NCBI GenBank assembly: GCA_001509335.1
Contig: LGGY01000173.1
Span: 1 to 7,533 of the forward strand
DNA length: 7,533 bases
DNA from: Fidelibacterota bacterium 46_43
Lineage (GTDB): Bacteria; Fidelibacterota; Fidelibacteria; Fidelibacterales; Fidelibacteraceae
Reading direction: 5' to 3'
How positions within the stretch are numbered: position 1 is the first letter of the stretch; the number at the start of each line of letters is the position of its first letter. The position numbers and the translations under genes are program-made. This document shows positions 1-5,398 of this stretch, piece after piece. The notes under the pieces are model-generated. The model saw nothing but the letters and a program-made list of their open reading frames with translations. It was not told the DNA's origin and ran no database searches.

Positions 1-260
1 TTCAGGATCTCCTTTTCGGCTTCACGAACATCTTTGAGTTTCTGTTTATACTCTTCCTCAGCATTCTGTTTAATACGGAGGGCTTCATCTTTTGCCTCAA
101 GAATCCGTTCCTTTTTTATGCTATCCCCTTCTTTACGGGCATTTTCCAGCATATCCCGGATGTGATTCTTCAATCCCCCCAGCTTAATGCGGACATAAAG
201 CCAGTAAATCAGAAAGCCCACTAAAAAGGATACGGTTGAACAAATAATAATATTAATCAT
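1..260 (-). CDS. rny: Ribonuclease Y, N-terminal part (cut by the window edge)
   Basis: RNase Y is a membrane-anchored endoribonuclease that starts mRNA turnover in many bacteria. Only the first 86 codons are present; the KH and HD domains would lie beyond the left edge. Translation from the ATG at 258-260 gives a short hydrophobic segment at residues 3-23 (starting MINIIICSTVSFLVGFL), which fits the single N-terminal membrane anchor. A highly charged Lys/Glu/Arg-rich helix follows from about residue 28 to the edge, matching the long coiled coil that comes next in the family. A GGGAG ribosome binding site lies 7 bases upstream of the start. zapA ends 49 bases upstream, and the zapA-rny neighbourhood is recurrent in several phyla, which supports the call. 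The catalytic domain is not visible, so identity rests on the anchor, the coiled coil and the context. A different membrane-anchored coiled-coil protein is possible but less likely. Confidence 0.85.
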   Translation of the reverse strand, partial: MINIIICSTVSFLVGFLIYWLYVRIKLGGLKNHIRDMLENARKEGDSIKKERILEAKDEALRIKQNAEEEYKQKLKDVREAEKEIL

Positions 261-267
261 CGGTCAT

Positions 268-272
268 CTCCC
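268..272 (-). promoter_or_regulatory. Ribosome binding site of rny
   Basis: GGGAG on the minus strand, 7 bases before the ATG at 258-260. It supports that ATG as the start. Two of its bases also belong to the 3' arm of a possible small hairpin (271-293). A nearer ATG at 265-267 abuts the site directly and reaches a stop after four codons, so it is not the gene start. Confidence 0.6.
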
Positions 273-293
273 GGTTAAAACCAGGAAAACCGG
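271..293 (-). promoter_or_regulatory. Possible hairpin over the rny ribosome binding site
   Basis: In the 49-base gap between zapA and rny, a perfect 6-bp inverted repeat (CCGGTT and AACCGG) encloses an 11-base loop. The 3' arm overlaps the first two bases of the GGGAG ribosome binding site. Such a stem could modulate rny translation or mark a processing site. It is short, has no U-tract and could be chance, so it does not look like a terminator. Confidence 0.25.
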
Positions 294-309
294 ATCTCTG
301 CAGATAAAA

Positions 310-615
310 TCAGGTGTCGCTTAAAGAACGATCAATCGTGAGAATCAATTCCCGGGATTTTTCTTCCACACTGTCCAAAAGACTTTCGTGTTCATCCCGG
401 TACTCCAGATATTCCCCGGCAATATTCATTGCCGCCAGAACAGCTATTTTATGAACAGCCGCAGAGGATGACATATTGGCACCGACTTCGTGCATTCTGT
501 CATTTACCAGGGCGGCGATGCGTTTCAATTGCTCCACATCCACCTTGCCCCGAACCGGGTAGTCCTGTCCATAAATCTTCAGGACAACCGATTTTTCTTC
601 ATTCTCTACGCTCAT
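310..615 (-). CDS. zapA: Cell division protein ZapA
   Basis: ZapA is a small cytosolic protein that binds and cross-links FtsZ protofilaments, stabilising the Z-ring. The product is 101 aa, the usual family length. The N-terminal FtsZ-binding head carries the typical pattern VLKIYGQDYPVRG (residues 11-23), followed by a helix with LKRIAALVNDRMHEV (30-44). The long C-terminal helix begins at the family-like stretch HKIAVLAAMNIAGEYL (55-70) and continues as a charged coiled coil to the end. The ATG at 613-615 lies inside the 3' end of the preceding ZapB-like gene (17-base overlap), with only a weak GGCGGA-like site before it, so translational coupling is likely. Having a coiled-coil partner gene directly upstream and rny downstream fits a division-related job. 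Recognition is by family pattern; I am confident in it. Confidence 0.93.
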   Translation of the reverse strand: MSVENEEKSVVLKIYGQDYPVRGKVDVEQLKRIAALVNDRMHEVGANMSSSAAVHKIAVLAAMNIAGEYLEYRDEHESLLDSVEEKSRELILTIDRSLSDT

Positions 616-826
616 GGTTTAATTCCGCCTGCGCCTTCAGTTCCTCATCAATCCATCCCGATATTTTCCGAAGACTTGTGCTGATTTTCTTCACAGCTTC
701 CTGGATGTCGGAATTGGGTTGACTCCGGGACTGACGAAGGCGTTGATTCTCCTCTTTTACAGACTGCAGATGTTCCACCAGCAGATGTAATTTAATTTCG
801 AGTTCTTCAAGAGCCCTGATGTCCAT
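599..826 (-). CDS. ZapB-like coiled-coil division protein
   Basis: Small 75-aa hydrophilic protein, no signal peptide or membrane segment. Residues 6-30 form a near-perfect heptad repeat: Leu6, Leu13, Leu20 and Asn27 in one core position and Leu9, Leu16, Val23 and Leu30 in the other. The buried Asn is typical of parallel dimeric coiled coils. The stretch KEENQRLRQ (24-32) resembles ZapB-type proteins. A Pro/Ser-containing break (33-39) separates a second amphipathic helix with Val45, Ile48, Leu52, Ile55 and Ile59, rich in Lys and Glu toward the end. The ATG shares one base with the pheT TAA stop (TAATG) and the gene overlaps zapA by 17 bases, so all three are probably coupled. ZapB and the Caulobacter ZauP protein are coiled-coil partners of ZapA, and by analogy this protein probably binds ZapA at the Z-ring. 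Identity as a true ZapB homologue is inferred from context and coiled-coil pattern; low sequence complexity makes homology hard to prove. Confidence 0.75.
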   Translation of the reverse strand: MDIRALEELEIKLHLLVEHLQSVKEENQRLRQSRSQPNSDIQEAVKKISTSLRKISGWIDEELKAQAELNHERRE

Positions 827-3222
827 TATCTGAGTTGAGCTCCATATTTCCTGATCAGTATGTTAAATATCTTTTCCATGATGCGGTCCACGTCCTGATC
901 TTCAAGAGTCCGCTCATCACTCTGGAACCAAAGCCGGTAAGAAAGGGCCTTTTTTCCAGGAGTGAGTTTCCGGTCATCCATGAATTGATCATAGACAACC
1001 ACATCCTTCAGAAATTTACTTCCTTTTTGATGAATTTCCTTCATCAGAGTTTCAGATTCCATGTTTTTATCCACAACAATGGAAATATCCCGGGTCATTG
1101 AAGGAAAGGGAGAAACCGGTTTGTATTTGAAAACCTCTTTCCGAAGTTCAAAAATTACATCCAGTTTCAGTTCCAGAATGACCACCGGGTATTCCAGCTG
1201 GTATTTATTCAGAAATTCGGGTTGGTATTCACCGATTTTTCCAATCTGTATTTTACCCGAAGTGATATCCATGAAAATGCGATATGGGTCCGGATGAAAA
1301 TCTGTGTTATTCAGAGAGATATCCGTGATGCCCATATTGTCAAGAAAGCGCATCAGCATTCCTTTTCCAAAAAAGAAATCAGCCGGTGCCGGACTCCTGA
1401 GCCAGTGAAGATCCCACATATCGCTGCACATAATCACACCCAGGTTTTGGTGTTCACGAACAGTGGTTTCCGACAAAGGATCTTTCTCCATCACCCGTCC
1501 GATTTCGAAAAGGCGAACATGTTGCCGTTTTCGTGCAGCATTTAGTTTTAAATTGTGCAGCAGAGGCTGAATCAGGTCAGTCCTCAAATAATTCATGTCT
1601 ATAGACAGGGGATTCATCAAAGGAACAGGGGCATACCCCCAGATTCCGGCATTTGCCATATCCTGTGAAACAAGGGAATTGCTGATGGCTTCATGAAAAC
1701 CAAATCCCACAAAAATTTCACGGATTCTGTTTAAAAAAGGATTCAGCGGATCGACGGTTTCAGACATGGAAAACTGAAGCCGTGAATTCGCCTGGATTTT
1801 ATTCAGTCCGTAAATGCGGACGATTTCCTCAATCAGATCGATTTCCCTTTCCAGATCCGGACGAAAGGTCGGAGCAAGAACGTTTATCGTTTGATCGTCC
1901 ATGGACTGAACGGAAATGTCCAGGGATTCGAAAATAGTACGACAGGTTTCGGGGGAAATGTCAAGAGATGTAATTTTTTTCAACCTGTCAAAACGCATGG
2001 TGATGGGAAGAGGTTCAATTTTTTTTGGGTAGACATCGATCATCCCTTTTGCACAGTTTCCCCCTGCCAGTTCAAGAATGAGGGATGCCAGACGGTCCTG
2101 GGCATACACACAATTTGCATTGGGATCTGTTCCCCTTTCAAAACGCTTAGATGAATCGGTGGAGAGCAACTGCTGTTTTGACCCTTTGCGGATGGTCGGC
2201 GGGTCAAAATAAGCACTTTCTATCAATACATTGACGGTGTTGTCGGAAATTTCAGAATCGAGTCCGCCCATCACACCGGCCATGGCGACAGGTTTTTTCC
2301 CGTCACAAATCAATAAAACATTTCGGGAGAGGGTTCGTTCTTTATGATCCAGGGTTTCAAAGGTCTCCCCTTCTTCTGCGTACCGGACAATGATCCGGTG
2401 TTCAGCTAATTTATCATAGTCAAAGGTATGGAGGGGATGTCCGGTTTCGTGCAACACGTAATTGGAAGCATCCACCACATTGTTAACCGGTCGCAAACCA
2501 ATGGCTTCGATTCTTTTTTTCAGCCAGTCCGGACTGGGGCCGATGTTTACATTCCGGATGACGCGGGCCGTATAACGTGGACATCCATCTGAAGCAAGGA
2601 CAACCACCTGAGCCAGCGAATGGATATCCGGTCCTGTTTCCTGATGTGTGATATCAGGAATTTTCAGGGATTTTCCGGTAAGAGCTGCCACTTCCCGGGC
2701 GACACCGATATGGGACATACAATCGGGACGGTTTGCCGTTAAATCAATATCCAGAATGACTGTTTTGGGAAGGTAATTATTCAGAGGTTTCCCAATCTCG
2801 CAGGACTCATCTAAAACCATAATTCCTGAATGATCTTCAGAGAGGCCCAGTTCATCCTCGGCACAAATCATACCGTTGGATGTTACGCCCCTTATTTTTG
2901 CTTTTTTCAGGGTAAAGTCGGGTGTCAGGGATGTGCCCACCATTGCCACCGGAACTTTCTGACCGGCAGCCACATTCGGGGCACCACAGACAATCTGGGC
3001 CGGTTCTTTTTCACCGGTATTCACAAAACAAACAGACAATTTATCGGCATTGGGATGATTTTCTACGGAGATGACTTCTCCCACAATCACGCCTTCCGGA
3101 ACCCTTGGACCGGATTCAACAATCCGGCATTCGAGTCCTGCCTCTGTCAACAAATTGCAGATTTCCTCAAGGGGTCTATCTATATCTACATAATCCTGAA
3201 GCCAGTTCAGATCAACTTTCAC
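826..3222 (-). CDS. pheT: Phenylalanine--tRNA ligase beta subunit
   Basis: PheT pairs with PheS in the cytosolic (alpha-beta)2 enzyme that charges tRNA-Phe; the beta subunit recognises the tRNA and edits mischarged Tyr-tRNA. At 798 aa it is full length. Domains in order: N-terminal B1 part (1-40), OB-fold tRNA-binding domain (about 43-150, with NHPNADKLSVC at 55-65 and CAEDELGLSEDHSG at 120-133), B3/B4 editing region (about 212-385, including RPVNNVVDASNYVLHETGHP at 244-263 and the family stretch SSKRFERGTDPN at 357-368), B5 (about 405-475, FRPDLEREIDLIEEIVRIYG), a synthetase-like core lacking catalysis (about 490-690), and a C-terminal FDX-ACB anticodon-binding domain (about 700-798, FPSMTRDISIVVD). 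The start is GTG at 3220-3222, backed by GGAG 7 bases upstream; pheS ends 28 bases before it. The 3' end shares one base with the next gene. No defects seen. Confidence 0.98.
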   Translation of the reverse strand: MKVDLNWLQDYVDIDRPLEEICNLLTEAGLECRIVESGPRVPEGVIVGEVISVENHPNADKLSVCFVNTGEKEPAQIVCGAPNVAAGQKVPVAMVGTSLTPDFTLKKAKIRGVTSNGMICAEDELGLSEDHSGIMVLDESCEIGKPLNNYLPKTVILDIDLTANRPDCMSHIGVAREVAALTGKSLKIPDITHQETGPDIHSLAQVVVLASDGCPRYTARVIRNVNIGPSPDWLKKRIEAIGLRPVNNVVDASNYVLHETGHPLHTFDYDKLAEHRIIVRYAEEGETFETLDHKERTLSRNVLLICDGKKPVAMAGVMGGLDSEISDNTVNVLIESAYFDPPTIRKGSKQQLLSTDSSKRFERGTDPNANCVYAQDRLASLILELAGGNCAKGMIDVYPKKIEPLPITMRFDRLKKITSLDISPETCRTIFESLDISVQSMDDQTINVLAPTFRPDLEREIDLIEEIVRIYGLNKIQANSRLQFSMSETVDPLNPFLNRIREIFVGFGFHEAISNSLVSQDMANAGIWGYAPVPLMNPLSIDMNYLRTDLIQPLLHNLKLNAARKRQHVRLFEIGRVMEKDPLSETTVREHQNLGVIMCSDMWDLHWLRSPAPADFFFGKGMLMRFLDNMGITDISLNNTDFHPDPYRIFMDITSGKIQIGKIGEYQPEFLNKYQLEYPVVILELKLDVIFELRKEVFKYKPVSPFPSMTRDISIVVDKNMESETLMKEIHQKGSKFLKDVVVYDQFMDDRKLTPGKKALSYRLWFQSDERTLEDQDVDRIMEKIFNILIRKYGAQLR

Positions 3223-3229
3223 AGTGAAA

Positions 3230-3233
3230 CTCC
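3230..3233 (-). promoter_or_regulatory. Ribosome binding site of pheT (supports a GTG start)
   Basis: GGAG, 7 bases before the GTG at 3220-3222 in the 28-base gap after pheS. The product from this GTG begins MKVDLNWLQDY, the expected PheT N-terminus, so the non-ATG start is well supported. Confidence 0.6.
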
Positions 3234-3250
3234 ATCATCGGTATGTCGAA

Positions 3251-4264
3251 TCAGAATTGTTTTAAAAATTCGACGTCATTATCAAACAGCATGCGAATGT
3301 CAGGGATATCCAGCTTTTGCATGACTGAACGGTCTACGCCCAGGCCAAAAGCATATCCGGATACTTCTTCCGGATCATATCCCACCGCCTTAAACACATT
3401 GGGATCCACCATTCCGCATCCCAGGATTTCCAGCCAGCCGGTATTTTTGCACACGCGGCAGCCTTTTCCTTTACAGAGAAAACAGGAAACATCCACTTCC
3501 GCCGACGGTTCGGTAAAAGGGAAGTAACTGGTACGGAATTTGATCCGGGCATCAGGGCCAAAATACATTTTACAAAAGAGTTCCAATGTTCCCCTCAGGT
3601 CGGCAAAGGTCACATTTTTATCCACATAAAGGCCTTCGATCTGGTGGAACATACAATAACTCCGGGTGCTGATGGCCTCATTCCGGTAGACTCTTCCCGG
3701 CGCCACAATCCGGACCGGAGGCTTATGCTGTGTCATATACCGGGTTTGTACCGGCGATGTATGAGTCCTGAGCATGATGCCCTCATCCACATAAAAAGTA
3801 TCCTGCATATCCCGGGCCGGGTGATTGAGAGGCAAATTCAGGGACGAGAAATTGTACCAGTCCGTCTCCACTTCAGGCCCATAGGCAATATCAAAGCCCA
3901 GCCGGGCAAAAATGGACAACATTTCATCAATTGCCTGGGTCAGGGGGTGACGGGACCCTTTAAAGATGGGAAAACCGGGAAGGGTATAATCCACATCGTG
4001 GGATTCATCCACCTTTTCCTGCAGTGTCTGATGCAACGAATCCACCTGGTTCTGAATCTCATTTTTCAGGCTGTTCAGCGCCTGTCCAATGGTCTTACGG
4101 TCCTGGGGTGGCACGTCTCCAATCCGGGAAAAGAGTTTGCTTACAAGCCCTTTCCGTCCCAGATAGGTATTTTTCAGCTCTTCCCAGCTTTTTAAGTCAC
4201 TAATACGTTCGAGATCAGTATTGAACTGATCCCGAACGTGATTGATTTTTTCCAGAAGTGTCAT
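3251..4264 (-). CDS. pheS: Phenylalanine--tRNA ligase alpha subunit
   Basis: Catalytic subunit of phenylalanyl-tRNA synthetase, a class II enzyme that activates Phe with ATP and transfers it to tRNA-Phe. The 337-aa product is typical in length. Residues 1-90 form the N-terminal coiled coil that contacts tRNA. The catalytic domain has motif 1 near HPLTQAIDEMLSIFARLGF (106-124), motif 2 in GRVYRNEAISTRSYCMFHQ (190-208) with conserved Arg194, and motif 3 at GLGVDRSVM (307-315). Ala305, in YAFGLG, aligns with the substrate-pocket alanine known as Ala294 in E. coli. Four cysteines at 261, 264, 269 and 272 (CFLCKGKGCRVC) form a knuckle-like cluster that could hold a metal; many but not all PheS proteins have it. 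The ATG lies 12 bases after the rplT stop with no recognisable ribosome binding site, so coupling to rplT is likely. pheT follows after 28 bases. Confidence 0.98.
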   Translation of the reverse strand: MTLLEKINHVRDQFNTDLERISDLKSWEELKNTYLGRKGLVSKLFSRIGDVPPQDRKTIGQALNSLKNEIQNQVDSLHQTLQEKVDESHDVDYTLPGFPIFKGSRHPLTQAIDEMLSIFARLGFDIAYGPEVETDWYNFSSLNLPLNHPARDMQDTFYVDEGIMLRTHTSPVQTRYMTQHKPPVRIVAPGRVYRNEAISTRSYCMFHQIEGLYVDKNVTFADLRGTLELFCKMYFGPDARIKFRTSYFPFTEPSAEVDVSCFLCKGKGCRVCKNTGWLEILGCGMVDPNVFKAVGYDPEEVSGYAFGLGVDRSVMQKLDIPDIRMLFDNDVEFLKQF

Positions 4265-4276
4265 AAACGTGTTTTT

Positions 4277-4621
4277 CTATTTGAGTGATTCCACCAGCTT
4301 CTTGAAACTCTGAGGTTCACGGATAGCCATTTCGCTCAGTTGTTTCCGGTTGAGTTTGATGTTGTTTTCCTGCAGTTTGTGAATAAACACAGAGTAGGAC
4401 ATATCATACTGACGGACGGCGGCATTGATACGGGTGATCCACAAGCGGCGGAAATCCCGTTTCTTACGCCGTCGATCACGGTAGGCATACAGCCAGCCCC
4501 GTTCGACAGCTTCTTTAGCAGTTCTATATTGTCGGCTTCTGGCACCCCAGTAACCTTTTGCCATTTTCAATATTTTTTTATGGCGACGATGTCTTGGTAC
4601 AGAACTATTGGCTCTTGGCAT
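4277..4621 (-). CDS. rplT: 50S ribosomal protein L20 (bL20)
   Basis: bL20 binds 23S rRNA early in assembly of the large subunit, and in several bacteria also represses its own operon by binding the mRNA. The 114-aa product has the usual length and the strongly basic extended N-terminus (PRHRRHKKILKMAKGYWGAR, residues 9-28), followed by the conserved YAYRDRRRKKRDFRRLWITR (46-65) and the globular C-terminal domain with INAAVRQYDMSYSVFI (66-81) and LNRKQLSEMAI (94-104). The ATG at 4619-4621 has the strongest ribosome binding site in the window, AGGAGG with 6 bases spacing. rpmI ends 12 bases upstream, the standard infC-rpmI-rplT order. The gene ends in TAG, 12 bases before pheS. I did not recognise an L20-binding operator. 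Confidence 0.98.
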   Translation of the reverse strand: MPRANSSVPRHRRHKKILKMAKGYWGARSRQYRTAKEAVERGWLYAYRDRRRKKRDFRRLWITRINAAVRQYDMSYSVFIHKLQENNIKLNRKQLSEMAIREPQSFKKLVESLK

Positions 4622-4625
4622 ATTT

Positions 4626-4634
4626 CACCTCCTT
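4626..4634 (-). promoter_or_regulatory. Strong ribosome binding site of rplT
   Basis: AAGGAGGTG on the minus strand, with the AGGAGG core 6 bases from the ATG at 4619-4621. Its first base is also the last base of the rpmI TAA stop, so the ribosome ending rpmI sits on the rplT initiation site. Confidence 0.75.
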
Positions 4635-4828
4635 TAAATTCCCAGCATCCGTTTTACCCGCCGTCTTTCAGCATTTGAAACCAAGGTGGGTTTTCTCAAT
4701 GAGCGTTTACGCTTCGTGGTCTTGGATGTGAGTAGGTGACTGCCGTAAGCTTTCACGCGTTTGATTTTTCCGGTGCCTGTCGCTTTAAAGCGTTTGGCGG
4801 CACCGCGATTTGTCTTCATTTTGGGCAT
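4634..4828 (-). CDS. rpmI: 50S ribosomal protein L35 (bL35)
   Basis: Small basic protein of the large ribosomal subunit. The 64-aa product matches the family length and layout: N-terminus PKMKTNRGAAKRFKATGTGK (2-21), then a Lys/Arg-rich middle with HLLTSKTTKRKRSLRK (31-46) and the C-terminal RRRVKRMLGI (55-64). The ATG at 4826-4828 follows infC by 15 bases and is preceded by AAAGGAG at 9 bases spacing; that site begins within the infC stop codon, so rpmI is probably coupled to infC. The gene is followed after 12 bases by rplT, its usual partner, with which it is often co-regulated. Confidence 0.98.
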   Translation of the reverse strand: MPKMKTNRGAAKRFKATGTGKIKRVKAYGSHLLTSKTTKRKRSLRKPTLVSNAERRRVKRMLGI

Positions 4829-4837
4829 TGAATGCGA

Positions 4838-4844
4838 CTCCTTT
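4838..4844 (-). promoter_or_regulatory. Ribosome binding site of rpmI
   Basis: AAAGGAG, 9 bases before the ATG at 4826-4828, overlapping the last base of the infC TGA stop (4844-4846). The arrangement suggests coupled translation of infC and rpmI. Confidence 0.65.
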
Positions 4845-5359
4845 CATTTGGCGACGAGATAGGTGGTTAAGAAACGGCCTTCCTGTGACGGTTCACTTTC
4901 CATGCGGGCAATATCCGACAATTGTTCGCTCACCATTTCAAGGACCCTGTGGCCATACTCTTTGTGAGCCATTTCCCGTCCCCGGAACATGACCGTTATT
5001 TTCACCTTGGATCCGTCTTCAATAAACTTACGGATCTTTTTAGCTTTGGTCTCGATGTCGTGGACATCGGTTCCGGGTCTGAACCGGATTTCTTTCATCT
5101 GTACGACGTGCTGTTTCTTCCGGTTTTCCTTCTCGTGCTTGTGCTGTTGATACTTATACTTTCCGAAGTCAAGTATCTTGCATACAGGGGGATTTGCATC
5201 CGGGGAGATTTCCACCAGATCCAACTCTCTTTTTTCAGCTTCTCTAAGCGCCTCTTGTATGCTTACGATACCAATTTGATTGCCATTTTCTTCAATCAGT
5301 CGAACTTTTGGAGCACGAATCTCCTGATTGATTCGTTGGCTGTCATCTTTTTTCGAAAT
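4844..5359 (-). CDS. infC: Translation initiation factor IF-3, with an AUU start
   Basis: IF3 binds the 30S subunit, blocks 50S joining and checks start codon and initiator tRNA. Starting at the ATT at 5357-5359 gives a 171-aa product, the normal length. The N-terminal domain has the expected opening NQEIRAPKVRLIEENG (11-26) and LDLVEISPDANPPVCKI (46-62); the lysine-rich linker follows (GKYKYQQHKHEKENRKKQ, 66-83), and the C-terminal domain has MKEIRFRPG (87-95) and KVKITVMFRGRE (118-129). AAGGAG lies 5 bases before the ATT. No ATG, GTG or TTG exists in frame between the thrS stop and this codon. The first downstream alternative is an internal TTG at 5222-5224, which would delete 45 conserved residues. 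In E. coli infC also starts with AUU, and IF3 represses itself by rejecting it; the same feedback is likely here. A one-stop, in-frame relation to thrS is described in the findings. Confidence 0.96.
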   Translation of the reverse strand: MSKKDDSQRINQEIRAPKVRLIEENGNQIGIVSIQEALREAEKRELDLVEISPDANPPVCKILDFGKYKYQQHKHEKENRKKQHVVQMKEIRFRPGTDVHDIETKAKKIRKFIEDGSKVKITVMFRGREMAHKEYGHRVLEMVSEQLSDIARMESEPSQEGRFLTTYLVAK

Positions 5360-5364
5360 AGTCT

Positions 5365-5371
5365 CTCCTTT
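5365..5371 (-). promoter_or_regulatory. Ribosome binding site of infC (decides the AUU start)
   Basis: AAAGGAG on the minus strand, ending 5 bases before the ATT at 5357-5359. It lies in the 39-base gap after thrS and is the only good site near the conserved IF3 N-terminus, so it fixes the non-canonical start. Confidence 0.75.
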
Positions 5372-5398
5372 GTTTCGGGTTAACTGACAGACCTGAAC

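Noticed and set aside
253..267. Four-codon mini-frame overlapping the rny start
   Set aside because: Its ATG directly abuts the ribosome binding site, too close for normal initiation, and it is too short to claim without conservation data.
261..309. 6S RNA gene next to zapA
   Set aside because: 6S RNA neighbours zapA in some bacteria, but the gap here is only 49 bases, far too short.
2830..3324. Plus-strand open frame of 164 codons across the pheT start
   Set aside because: It lies antisense to well-conserved pheT/pheS sequence, has no recognisable domain or ribosome binding site, and its composition is that of a shadow frame.
3644..4195. Plus-strand open frame of 183 codons inside pheS
   Set aside because: Fully antisense to the PheS coding sequence, including the conserved catalytic motif 2; no family pattern in its own translation.
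4844..5224. Shorter infC starting at the internal TTG
   Set aside because: It would lose 45 residues of the conserved IF3 N-terminal domain and has no ribosome binding site.
5360..5398. L20 autoregulatory leader upstream of infC
   Set aside because: The 39-base gap after thrS is too short for the known long leader structures and shows no clear stem.
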